From Aptenodytes patagonicus (taxonomy: Eukaryota; Chordata; Aves; Sphenisciformes; Spheniscidae), in contig NC_134974.1 of assembly GCF_965638725.1 (NCBI RefSeq), positions 1,696,143 to 1,760,142 of the forward strand: a stretch of 64,000 nucleotides of DNA, in the 5' to 3' direction. Shown here piece by piece: positions 1 through 9,989 of the stretch (positions are counted from its first letter, which is position 1; every line of letters begins with the position of its first letter). The translations under genes were made by a program, and so were the position numbers. Below the pieces are notes generated by a model. That model did not search any database. It was not told the origin of the DNA and saw only the letters and a list, made by a program, of their open reading frames with translations.

Positions 1-1290
1 TCAAAGAGCATAATTGGAGGTGGAGGTAGTGGGGGATCATCCGGATGCTGCAGTGGAGGATCCAGTGGTGGGTCTTCAGGAGGCAAGATCATAATTGTGG
101 GTGGAGGTAGTGGGGGGTCCTCTGGATGCTGCAGTGGAGGATCCGGTGGTGGGTATTCCGGATCAAAGAGCATAATTGGAGGTGGAGGTAGTGGGGGATC
201 CTCTGGATGCTGCAGTGGGGGATCCAGTGGTGGATCTTCAGGATCAAAGATCATAATTGGAGGTGGAAGTAGTGGGGGATCCTCTGGATGCTGTAGTGGA
301 GGATCCAGTGGTGGGTATTCCGGATCAAAGAGCATAATTGGAGGTGGAGGTAGTGGGGGATCCTCTGGGTGCTGCAGTGGTGGATCCAGTGGTGGGTCTT
401 CAGGAGGCAAGATCATAATTGTGGGTGGAAGTAGTGGGGGATCCTCTGGATGCTGTAGTGGAGGATCCAGTGGTGGGTATTCCGGATCAAAGAGCATAAT
501 TGGAGGTGGAGGTAGTGGGGGGTCCTCTGGATGCTGCAGTGGGGGATCCAGTGGTGGATCTTCAGGAGCAAAGATCATAATTGGAGGTGGAGGTAGTGGG
601 GGATCCTCTGGATGCTGCAGTGGCGGATCCGGTGGTGGGTATTACGGATCAAAGAGCATAATTGGAGGTGGAGGTAGTGGGGGATCATCCGAATGCTGCA
701 GTGGTGGATCCAGTGGTGGATCTTCAGGAGGCAAGATCATAATTGTGGGTGGAGGTAGTGGGGGGTCCTCTGGATGCTGCAGTGGAGGATCCGGTGGTGG
801 ATCTTCAGGATCAAAGAGCATAATTGGAGGTGGAGGTAGTGGGGGATCATCCGGATGCTGCAGTGGAGGATCCAGTGGTGGGTCTTCAGGAGGCAAGATC
901 ATAATTGTGGGTGGAGGTAGTGGGGGGTCCTCTGGATGCTGCAGTGGAGGATCCGGTGGTGGGTATTCCGGATCAAAGAGCATAATTGGAGGTGGAGGTA
1001 GTGGGGGATCCTCTGGATGCTGCAGTGGGGGATCCAGTGGTGGGTCTTCAGGAGCAAAGATCATAATTGGAGGTGGAGGTAGTGGGGGATCCTCTGGATG
1101 CTGCAGTGGAGGATCTGGTGGTGGGTCTTCAGGAGCAAAGAGCATAATTGGAGGTGGAGGTAGTGGGGGATCCTCTGGATGCTGCAGTGGGGGATCCAGT
1201 GGTGGGTCTTCAGGAGGCAAGATCATAATTGGAGGTGGAGGTAGTGGGGAATCCTCTGGATGCTGCAGTGGGGGATCCAGTGGTGGCAGT
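1..1290 (+). repeat. Coding tandem array, 81-bp unit in 162-bp dimers
   Basis: The hinge AAGAGCATAATT or AAGATCATAATT recurs about every 81 bp (near 5, 85, 167, 247, 329, 410, 491 and so on to about 1220), about 16 units. KSII and KIII hinges alternate without exception, so the true repeat is a 162-bp, 54-residue dimer. The array is an in-frame minisatellite inside the loricrin coding exon. Confidence 0.9.
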
Positions 1291-1446
1291 GGCGGTTCCT
1301 CGGGCCACACAATCATCATCAGCTCTGGAGGCGGCAGCGGAGGGTCCTGCCAGTCCACACAGCAGAAATGCCCTATTGTCATTCCCAACATCGGGTGCCA
1401 TCAGACCAAGCAGGCCTGCCACTGGCCCTCCAGCCACCAGAAGTAA
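1..1446 (+). CDS. LOR: Loricrin, 5'-truncated by the window edge
   Basis: Glycine/serine/cysteine-rich cornified-envelope protein, open from base 1 in frame 1 to TAA at 1444-1446; the true start lies upstream of the window. The visible 481 residues are an array of 27-residue units, each with a glycine-serine loop, an SSGCCSG cysteine pair and a hydrophobic KSII or KIII step. A unique C-terminus follows (about the last 50 residues) with [10 protein letters not shown] and a Gln/Lys/His-rich end. Avian loricrins are deposited in the cornified layer, cysteines giving disulfides and Gln/Lys giving transglutaminase cross-links (family knowledge). The next gene downstream encodes the same C-terminus. 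AATAAA lies at 1609. Identity as loricrin is firm; which numbered paralogue it is cannot be said. Confidence 0.93.
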   Translation, partial: SKSIIGGGGSGGSSGCCSGGSSGGSSGGKIIIVGGGSGGSSGCCSGGSGGGYSGSKSIIGGGGSGGSSGCCSGGSSGGSSGSKIIIGGGSSGGSSGCCSGGSSGGYSGSKSIIGGGGSGGSSGCCSGGSSGGSSGGKIIIVGGSSGGSSGCCSGGSSGGYSGSKSIIGGGGSGGSSGCCSGGSSGGSSGAKIIIGGGGSGGSSGCCSGGSGGGYYGSKSIIGGGGSGGSSECCSGGSSGGSSGGKIIIVGGGSGGSSGCCSGGSGGGSSGSKSIIGGGGSGGSSGCCSGGSSGGSSGGKIIIVGGGSGGSSGCCSGGSGGGYSGSKSIIGGGGSGGSSGCCSGGSSGGSSGAKIIIGGGGSGGSSGCCSGGSGGGSSGAKSIIGGGGSGGSSGCCSGGSSGGSSGGKIIIGGGGSGESSGCCSGGSSGGSGGSSGHTIIISSGGGSGGSCQSTQQKCPIVIPNIGCHQTKQACHWPSSHQK

Positions 1447-1608
1447 CAGCCACAGGCAGCCCCGGTTCTCAGCAAGAACAGCCCTGCCTCTGTCTTCCAA
1501 GATTGCTTGTTTCCTCCCAGCATGTCCTCTTCCCTTCTCTTCCCTTGATGCTGTATCCCTGTGCGGTGAACTCCCAGATGGCCTTTCTCACCCACCTATG
1601 TGAAGGGA

Positions 1609-1614
1609 AATAAA
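1609..1614 (+). terminator. Poly(A) signal of the first loricrin
   Basis: AATAAA 163 bases after the loricrin stop codon, the only such hexamer close to the gene. Confidence 0.75.
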
Positions 1615-4100
1615 AATTACTCTGTACAGAAAGAACTGGTTTTGCAAGGTTGCTTTTATCCTTTGTCAGTCCCCTGTTTACTTTCAAAACGTGAATAATA
1701 CGTCAAATACATTCAGCTGTGAAATCTTCAGCCTGCAGTGCTGGAGCAGACGGGTGTTAACAGATCTTGCTTGAGAGACCTTGTTGCTTAAGCAGATGAT
1801 CTGTGTCCCTCTTCCAAATACTGTCCACCAAGGCTGCAACTTCAGCCTGGGGAACAGCTCCACCTTGGTTTCCCCTTCCCAGAGAAGGAAGCAGACCACA
1901 AGCTCTGGATTTCACTGCAGGGATTTTCAGTGCAGACAGCAGCATCCTTTGGAAATACAGTTAGGTTTTTAGGTACTCCATTTCTCTAGATTTATCACAA
2001 GAAAACAATTAATTTTGGTAGGCAACATTCAGCAGCATTTGTGCTGAAGTCCACAGCAAGTCCTCTTTGGAACAGGTGTGGTTACAGTCTTGCATTCAGT
2101 AAATTTTAAAGCTAGAAGGACTTTTTGTCCCTTTCACATACACAGCTGGTAGGCAGGAGACAGAATTAGGAGTAAAAGGGATCATCGGCCATGCAAACGC
2201 TTGAGGCGTCATGACTGACTGGATTCTGCCTGTTGCAGAAAAATTGGAGAGTTCCTCTTACACCAGGAGTATCTTCATCGTGTCCTACGCTATCAACGTT
2301 AGCATTGCTGTGCATGAAGGAAGCTGCTGGGAAAAAGGATTGTAGGATCTGGCCAAGATTTTTCTCTCTCTCTCTCAAAACAGTGCACACCAAGGCACCA
2401 TCCATTGAGGTCTTTGCAGTGATGAGACTGAAAGATAACGTGACATGCCAGCCCATCCTGACTGGACTGCAGGGCAGAAAAGGGCCCAGACAGACCATCA
2501 GAAAACAGGCAGCATGGTCCAAATGTGGGGCAGCCGCTGCCAGGAAGCCTTTTGCACCCACCCTTGCCTTTACCAAACAATGGTATTAAAGCTGTTCTTT
2601 AACTTGGGGAGGGTTGTGGCGATGCCAACCCCTCCAGCAGCTGTGGCTCCAGCCACGCTCTTCCTCCGCATGGGGCAAGTACCACACATGCACGTGTGCT
2701 ACAGGTTCGGTGTTTACAGTCCCTGTGGGGTCCAGCCTTGGGGTCTCCGCACACCAGCGCTTGCAGGAGCACCTCTCACCACTCCTGCTGAAAGCCTCCA
2801 CAGCCTTCCCTCGCACCCTGGGTCCTGATGAGCTGCAAATCCTCGGCCCTGCTTTGTGCAAGTCCCTGCACGTTAAATGCATGGAAGGGATCAAGGTGTT
2901 GTGATGCTCGGTAGCACAACACCCACACTTCACGGGTGAGAGCCAGAATTGCAGTGACACCTTAGATTTCCCTTTGGTGATGAGAGTGGAGCTTAGGCCA
3001 CTGGAGGGAGTCCAAAGCAAAATGAAGGAAGCCCCCTGCACCCACGTTCCTGGTGCTGATGGTCCTGTCCCCATACCAATGGAGTTGCATGCATGCTCAA
3101 AATTATGTTCATCATGACAGGGCTGGGCAGCCTGCTGCTGCTGTCATGCATCCTCTCGGCTAAAGCCCCCCAATTATGCTTTCCTCTACTCAATCTCCCA
3201 TGGGGGTGGATGCTGTTGTCAGCCTCCAAGCATGCATGACGCAGTGACAGGATGAAGCTGCTGCAAAACACAGCAGCCAGTGCTGCGATAACTCTGCTGA
3301 CAAACTGTCACTCTCCAGCAAGCAAAATACCCAGATGCCTCCCCAGCCTCAGGGGTGGGTGGGCTGGCCAGTGAAGCAGGATCCTCAGAAAATAGGTCCT
3401 GCTGAGACAGAGGGAATGTTTAATGCCCTAGAGTCCAAGGGTAGGGTCTCGATGGCCTTCAAATGCACCTTTGCAACCAGAAAGATTTCAAGACTTTCCC
3501 CGCCGCAGCCTGGTGATCAGGACCCCTGGGAACCTGGAGCTGAGCACAGACCTTTCTGCTCAGTCAACAGCAGCATCCACCTTGGGCTCCTAAAAGCGTG
3601 AGGAGAAATGTCCCTCATGTCTCTGCCATCCTCACAGGGCCCTCTGAAATGGATCTGGGCTAGGGTGTTCCAAAGCAGTGCACTGCCCCATCAGAGGTGG
3701 TACCTTTGGCCTGTTGAGCACATGGTTGCCTTTCCCAGCCGGTTGGATGTACTCCTGCTCCCCATCCACCTCCCCATCTCACCAGTCCTTGAGAAAACCC
3801 TCTTCCCCAAAAAACTCCCTGGGACTCTGCTCCAGCGCATCCTTTACCCTTGTCCTTCCATCATGCTCTGGCCCCAAGCCGCTCCAGGCTCCATCACGCA
3901 GCATCTGCTCTGTCTCCACTCTCTGCTGAGTACCCGAGAACCTGCAGCCTAGCAGAAATGCATTGGGGAGCCCCCAAGGTAGACCCCCAGAAGCCGTTTG
4001 CCCCGAACGTTTCAGAGCAAGACTCCCGGAAATGAATCATTAAGTAGAATTAGCAACTGCAATGCAGAACGTAATTGATACATCTCCTTCCTATCACCTA
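1615..4100. other. Intergenic, no gene seen
   Basis: About 2.5 kb between two loricrin genes. Only short overlapping frames without family features, no conserved promoter and no recognisable repeat. Confidence 0.6.
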
Positions 4101-4111
4101 TCTTCTGCAAG

Positions 4112-4285
4112 TGAGTCAAAGAAGGAGGTAGCTAAAGCCAGGCTCAGTAAATACATCCATCAGCATTCCTTAGGGTGTCTCACTTCCCTTAAGAGCACAA
4201 TGCCTACAATATAAAAGCTCACCTATCCCAAGGCTCCTCATTCACCTGCCACCGAGCCCTGCACACATTTCCAGTTGCACTGAAG
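4112..4285 (+). promoter_or_regulatory. LOR: Promoter and non-coding exon 1 of the second loricrin
   Basis: An AP-1 consensus TGAGTCA at 4112-4118, then GGTGTCTCACTTCCC just upstream of TATAAAA at 4210-4216. Exon 1 probably begins about 30 bases later and ends at 4285 before the donor GTAAG. The TTAGGGTGTCTCACTTCCC block also occurs, slightly altered, before the third loricrin. Confidence 0.82.
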
Positions 4286-4874
4286 GTAAGCCCGTTGATA
4301 CGGAAACTTTTTGAACCCCTTTGCAGAGAGGTCGCTCCACCGGTTGGTCTTTGAGCATGCTTTGAATGAGGGAAACATGCTAGCTCAATGTCAGACGGGG
4401 TTCTCCAAAAACCAATTTGGTGTGCCAATAGGACTGCCTTCCTTACAGGAGAGAGTTGTAGCTGATATTCTAAGGGCACACAAATATGGCTGAATTTTCA
4501 GCTGCTGTGAGTTTCAGCAGTCTATAAATCCAGAAGGATCTACATTGGGACTAAATTTTTTAGACTGATGGCTCTGAGCGTGTCAGATCACGTGTGCAAA
4601 TCTCTGGAGGTACTCTCAACGTTCCTGCACGGAGAGTTTTCCTGTTACTGTTATGATCTGCAGACCAGGCCCTGGGAGGTTTTCATTGCAGGTCCTTCCT
4701 GCTGTCTAACAAGGGTGAGGGAGTTTATGAAGCTGCCATTCTTGTAGGAGTGCAGCAGATGGGGTAGAAGGGTTATTTCCTGGCCAGCACTCAATTTTTG
4801 GTGTGAAGGTTCAAAGGCATCTCCAAGGAGCTCCTTTCTGACAGCACTGTTTCTTACAGGTTCACTGCTCAAAG

Positions 4875-6188
4875 ATGTGCTCCAGACAGACCTCCGGAGG
4901 CTGCCATGAAACATCCTCCCAGTCCAGCGGATGCCACAGCGGGGGCTCCTGCTGCCACGGGGGCAGCTCCTCCAGCTACCAGGCACAGGGCTCCTCCTGC
5001 TGTGGCGGCTCAGGCTCGGGCAGCTACGGCGGGGGCAGCGGGGGCTCTGGCAAGATCATTGTCACCTCTGGCGGAGGAGGAGGAGGCTCATCAGGCTGCT
5101 GCAGTGGGGGCTCCTCAGGCTACGGCATGGGAGGAGGGTACAGCGGTGGCAGTGGGGGATCAGGCCAGAAGATCATTATTAGCTCAGGCGGAGGAGGAGG
5201 AGGCTCATCCGGGTGCTGCAGTGGGGGATCCAGTGGTGGATCTTCAGGAGCAAAGATCATAATTGGAGGTGGAAGTAGTGGGGGATCCTCTGGATGCTGC
5301 AGTGGGGGATCCAGTGGTGGATCTTCAGGATCAAAGATCATAATTGGAGGTGGAAGTAGTGGGGGATCCTCTGGATGCTGCAGTGGGGGATCTGGTGGTG
5401 GGTATTCCGGATCAAAGAGCATAATTGGAGGTGGAGGTAGTGGGGGATCATCCGGATGCTGCAGTGGGGGATCCAGTGGTGGGTCTTCAGGAGGCAAGAT
5501 CATAATTGTGGGTGGAGGTAGTGGGGGGTCCTCTGGATGCTGCAGTGGAGGATCCAGCTATGGCATGGGAGGAGGGTCCAGCGGTGGGTATTCCGGATCA
5601 AAGAGCATAATTGGAGGTGGAGGTAGTGGGGGATCCTCTGGATGCTGCAGTGGGGGATCCGGTGGTGGATCTTCAGGAGCAAAGATCATAATTGGAGGTG
5701 GAAGTAGTGGGGGATCCTCTGGATGCTGCAGTGGGGGATCCGGTGGTGGGTCTTCAGGAGCAAAGATCATAATTGGAGGTGGAAGCAGTGGAGGGTCATC
5801 AGGCTGCTGCTCTGGGAGCTCCTCAGGCTACGGCATGGGAGGAGGGTACAGCAGTGGCAGTGGGGGCTCAGGCCAGAAGATCATTGTGAGCTCAGGTGGT
5901 GGGGGAGGTGGCTCATCCGGGTGCTGCAGTGGGGGATCCAGTGGTGGGTCTTCAGGAGGCAAGATCATAATTGGAGGTGGAGGTAGTGGGGAATCCTCTG
6001 GATGCTGCAGTGGGGGATCCAGTGGTGGCAGTGGCGGTTCCTCGGGCCACACAATCATCATCAGCTCTGGAGACGGCAGCGGAGGGTCCTGCCAGTCCAC
6101 ACAGCAGAAATGCCCTATTGTCATTCCCAACATCGGGTGCCATCAGACCAAGCAGGCCTGCCACTGGCCCTCCAGCCACCAGAAGTAA
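4875..6188 (+). CDS. LOR: Loricrin, complete (437 aa)
   Basis: Complete loricrin in exon 2. The acceptor TTCTTACAG ends at 4859, giving a 574-bp intron, and ATG follows 15 bases later; stop TAA at 6186-6188, AATAAA at 6424. The head [11 protein letters not shown] is Cys/His/Ser-rich and recurs in several other genes here. The body has Gly-Ser loops with SSGCCSG pairs and KIII/KSII hinges, interrupted three times by a GYGMGGG- or SYGMGGG-type module. The tail with [10 protein letters not shown] is nearly identical to that of the gene ending at 1446. Expected role: bulk Gly-rich precursor of the cornified envelope, linked by disulfides and transglutaminase. The hinges alternate less regularly than in the upstream copy. 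Confidence 0.95.
   Translation: MCSRQTSGGCHETSSQSSGCHSGGSCCHGGSSSSYQAQGSSCCGGSGSGSYGGGSGGSGKIIVTSGGGGGGSSGCCSGGSSGYGMGGGYSGGSGGSGQKIIISSGGGGGGSSGCCSGGSSGGSSGAKIIIGGGSSGGSSGCCSGGSSGGSSGSKIIIGGGSSGGSSGCCSGGSGGGYSGSKSIIGGGGSGGSSGCCSGGSSGGSSGGKIIIVGGGSGGSSGCCSGGSSYGMGGGSSGGYSGSKSIIGGGGSGGSSGCCSGGSGGGSSGAKIIIGGGSSGGSSGCCSGGSGGGSSGAKIIIGGGSSGGSSGCCSGSSSGYGMGGGYSSGSGGSGQKIIVSSGGGGGGSSGCCSGGSSGGSSGGKIIIGGGGSGESSGCCSGGSSGGSGGSSGHTIIISSGDGSGGSCQSTQQKCPIVIPNIGCHQTKQACHWPSSHQK
5217..6010 (+). repeat. LOR: Coding tandem array inside the second loricrin
   Basis: 81-bp-type Gly-Ser-Cys-Cys units like those of the upstream loricrin, here broken by insertions of a Tyr-Gly-Met-Gly module near 5549 and 5822. 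Roughly nine units. Confidence 0.85.
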
Positions 6189-6423
6189 CAGCCACAGGCA
6201 GCCCCGGTTCTCAGCAAGAACAGCCCTGCCTCTGCCATGTCACCTTTTTCCCTTCAGACCTGGCTCTGTTTGCCTGTTTCTTCCCAGAGTGTCCTCTTCT
6301 CTTCCCTTGATGCTGCATCCCTGTGCTGAGAACTGCAGGATTAACAGCTTTGTGCCCTGCTGCTGGTGTTGGGATGCCTTTGATAAGGCTCTGCTGCTTT
6401 TCCAAAGAGCACTTATTAGATCT

Positions 6424-6429
6424 AATAAA
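6424..6429 (+). terminator. Poly(A) signal of the second loricrin
   Basis: AATAAA 236 bases after the stop codon. The 3' UTR matches that of the first loricrin only for its first 46 or so bases. Confidence 0.7.
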
Positions 6430-8085
6430 TGTAATAATATCTCAAAGCTGCCTTTTTGGGGAGTTTTTTTTTTCTTGTATTCTCAACCAGCATCTTATGG
6501 TCTTGGAAGCTAGAAGTCTATCTGATGAGACATTTCACTCCCTTCTGTAAAGAAGATGATGGGTTCAATAGTGCATTGCTGTAGATGCAGCTCTAAAGGC
6601 ACCCATTTTATAGCCCCAGAGAGTTTGCACCTTCATTTTCCCCCTGGGCTCCATGATAGAGTAACAGCACGGCCTAAAACATCAAGCACCCACAGCACCC
6701 AACATCCTTTTGGTGCCTGTGCGTGGTGCAGCCATCCCAGCTCATGGCTCTAAGTCCTCTGAGGTACCAGCATGCAATGACCATGTCTGTGGAGCAATGA
6801 AGTGCTGCTGGGAGACATGACCAAGCCCATCAGGCTCAGTCCTAATGAGCAGAGATTGGGGCTCACCCTCAATAGCAGCTGTTGCTGCCCGGGGTGGCCA
6901 ATAACACTATGCCAACGTCCACATCCCTGACATCCTTCCAATTCTCTCCCAGCTTTACAAACCTCACAGCAGCTCTACCCAGAGGGTAAATCTCACACTC
7001 TGGGTCAGACAAAGCAGCTCTGGGCCAGGCAGAAGGAAATAAAACCAGCAGCAAGTCCCTCAGGCAGCTCAACACACTCCAAATCATGCCTCCAGGCCTT
7101 AAACCCTTCTTGCCCAACCTTTTGAAATCTGCTTTGAAATGCCGAGGGCAGCACCACCACCCCTGTGCACTGCTTTCTTCCTGGTAGACGTGGCCTTTTG
7201 CCAAGGCTGGGACTCATTGTCCCCACGTCAAAATTGCTCAGAGCTGAACAGACATAGTCCAGCCTGCAAGAGCTGTGCTGCGGGGCTGAGCTGGAGCACC
7301 ACAGGCTGCAGCGCGGACATCGTGATGGGCAGCACTACTGGCATGGCCACAGCACATATCCCCTGCAGCCCTCCGGATCAGTCTCTCTGGAGTCCCGGGT
7401 GCTTGGTGCTCTTTCCAAGCCAGAGGAAGGACACAGCATATGAAAATGCAGAAGGAAGGCATTTGGAGACATAATCGTTCATTAGAGGAGTAATCCAGCC
7501 ACAGTGGGTTTAAGTGTTAGGACATTCACACCTCCGCAATTCTCTCCAGGGCCCCTAAGCTTTCTCAGAGCATCTCTAGCACCCTTGCACAATACCCAAG
7601 CCAGATGCTTCACTTTTGACAAGCTTCTGGTTGGGATGCAAATGTCTTCCTCAGAAAAATCTCCCACTGGAGCTACCAGTAAGATGCCGGAGGGATCAAC
7701 ATGTTGTGTGGCCACCAGATGCTTTCTGAGCATTTGCCTTCCCCTATCCTGGGTACTCGCTGATCACACCCCCCCCTTACAGCGATACCCCGAGCCACAA
7801 GCATTGCCACACCGCTGAATCACAGCCTCCCTGCCCCTTCCCTGAGCAGGACCCGGTCACCACCACCCTCTGCCCCACGCTCACTAATCCTCTTTCTTGG
7901 CACTTCCCTACACCCAGGCTCCCACCCACCTCCCCTGTCTCCCCCAGCATTGCCACCTCACTGGGGGCTGAAGCAGTCCTCCATAGCTCAGGGCAGGAGC
8001 ACAGGAATAGGATCATTAAACAGAAGTAGCAATTACTGCTGCATGCAACGCAACAAGCAGCATGAAGGAAAGATACTGATCAAAT
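6430..8085. other. Intergenic, no gene seen
   Basis: About 1.6 kb of unique-looking sequence between the second and third loricrins. No reading frame with EDC-type composition. Confidence 0.6.
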
Positions 8086-8089
8086 GTCA

Positions 8090-8263
8090 TGAGTCAAAGC
8101 GAACACTGAAATCAGAATCTGATTGGTAAATAAATCCTTGCCATTCCTTAGGGTGTCTCTCACTTCCCATATATGCTAAACACCATATAAAAGTTCCTGT
8201 CTGTTAAAGCTCCTCATTCAGTCGACTTTTATCTTCTAAATGTGTTTCCAATGGCTGAGGAGG
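8090..8263 (+). promoter_or_regulatory. Promoter and exon 1 of the third loricrin-like gene
   Basis: TGAGTCA at 8090-8096, the block TTAGGGTGTCTC then CACTTCCC, and TATAAAA at 8186-8192. Exon 1 runs to 8263, followed by the donor GTAAGT. Arrangement and spacing match the second loricrin promoter, so the two are duplicates. Confidence 0.8.
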
Positions 8264-9097
8264 GTAAGTCTGCTCTTTTCTGAGACTTTATTATTTCATA
8301 TTCATGGGAGCCAGCTTCATCTGAGATCTTGACACATGCTTGCAGCAGTACCCATGCTGCCTGAGCATCCATAGCAAAGTTCTCAGGATCTGTATGGTTT
8401 CTTGCTATGGTGCAGACCAGATCACTAGGAAGCAAGGTGAAGTCAGGTCACCGGACTGGGAGCCATAGGGCTGAGCAGGCTAAAAACCCAGATGAGTCTG
8501 TAGTGGGACCAGCACGTGGTGACTGCATAGTCTTTGCAGTTTTGAACGTCCTTCCAATGTGCGGGACACATTTTTGATATTATTTAATAACAAGACTATG
8601 CTGTACTTCATAACGGTTACATACCTCTATGGCTGTGCCAATTACCTTATGTAAAAGACCTCTGGGGATGCTACACAACGATGGCAATAATACAGCCAGC
8701 AATGTCATCTTGCATGGAAATTTTGATCCACCACTCTTGCAGCAGTTTAAAAACAGAAGCAAGGATAATCCTTGCTATTTTTACAGCTCTGTGGTTACGG
8801 TCATAAAGATGAGTGGGGAAAACCATGGCCGTTATTAGATGTTAAAAAAATATATTTCAGATTTTGATTCTCTGGAAATACACCCTGGAGATAAGAAAGA
8901 GAAAAGCTATGCCAGTAAGAGTCAAACCACCCTTGCATTTGAAGAACAGCTGGGCAGTGCCCTGTTTTGAAGCCTGGCATTGCCTTTCTGACCACATTAC
9001 CTGCAGCCTCCCTACCTGCCATGGTGCAAAAATGAAGCAAAACAGTGCAGGTTTTATTTTTTTTCCTCTTTCAGATTTACCACTGTCTCCGAGGGAG

Positions 9098-9761
9098 ATG
9101 TGCCCGCCGGAACAGGGGCTACAGCAATGACATCTCCTCGCACCACAGAGGATGCGGCGGCAGCAGTGGGGGCTCCTCGAGCCTCCAGGGACACGGCTCC
9201 TTCTTCTGTGGTGGAGAAGGCTCAGTCATCTACAGCCGGACATCATCATCCTGCCAGCCCATGCCAACATCGTCCACCTATGGCATTGCAGGGGGGTACA
9301 GATGTGGCGGTGATGGATCTGTTGTAATAACCAGTGGTGACAGCGAGGGGACGTCTGGCTGGGCCATTGCAGGGGGGACAGCCCCAGTCTACGACACCAG
9401 GGGGGCAATAGGGTGCAGCAGTGAGGACTCAGGCCAGAACATCATTGGCAGCTCAGGGGGTGGTGGAGGATCCAGCTGCCACAGTGGGAGACTGGGCATC
9501 ACTGCGGGAGGAGGCTCTGGATACGGATATGATGCATCACCGAGAGAAAAGGCCTTAACAACAGGTGGGGGCAGTGGTGGATCAGGGTACTACAGCGGAG
9601 GATTGGGCTACGGCATTGGGCCATGCTCAGGCCCAGAGCTCAGCTCTGGAGGCGGTGGATCCTCCCAGGCCATGCAGCAGAAATGCCCCGTGGTCATTCC
9701 CAACATAGAGGCTCACCAGAGCAAGCAGACCAGCCACTGGCCCCCCAGCCAAAAGAAGTGA
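9098..9761 (+). pseudogene. LOR: Third loricrin-like gene with disrupted start
   Basis: Exon 2 begins at 9075 after the acceptor CTCTTTCAG (811-bp intron). The expected ATGTGC start is at 9098, but its frame stops after 10 codons (TGA at 9128-9130). The loricrin frame is one base over: from 9105 it stays open for 218 codons to TGA at 9759-9761. It carries Gly-Ser-Cys segments, GGGGSS loops and the loricrin tail QQKCPVVIPN. Compared with the family start ATG TGC TCC CGC, two bases are missing in codon 3. The body lacks the regular 81-bp units. AATAAA at 9976. The next in-frame ATG is 9261 and would give 166 aa without the head. Either a young pseudogene, a gene using the internal Met, or a sequence error. 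Confidence 0.7.
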
Positions 9762-9975
9762 CTGACCCAGTAGCCACCCCGGCTCAAGCAAAAGTGTCCT
9801 GGATGTGCCACAATGCTGCTTTTCCCCAACCGTGTCATTACGGTCAGGGAACTTCGCATTCCTCACATTGGGCTGTGCTAGCAACGTTGCTGCAAGCACT
9901 GCTGGGAAAAGTGATTTGTGCTTTGGTGACAGGAAAAGATTCTTCTCTCCATCTCCTTTTGCTCATAGGTTGGAA

Positions 9976-9981
9976 AATAAA
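9976..9981 (+). terminator. Poly(A) signal of the third loricrin-like gene
   Basis: AATAAA 215 bases after the stop of the loricrin frame. Confidence 0.65.
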
Positions 9982-9989
9982 ACTTCATA

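Noticed and set aside
642-1391. Long proline-rich minus-strand open frame across the loricrin array
   Set aside because: Mirror of the Gly/Ser repeat on the coding strand; its regularity follows from the repeat and there is no promoter or splice context.
5120-5770. Proline-rich minus-strand frames across the second loricrin
   Set aside because: Same mirror effect as above.
9045-9074. ATG at 9045 as start of the third loricrin
   Set aside because: It lies in the intron; the frame passes through the polypyrimidine tract and acceptor at 9062-9074.
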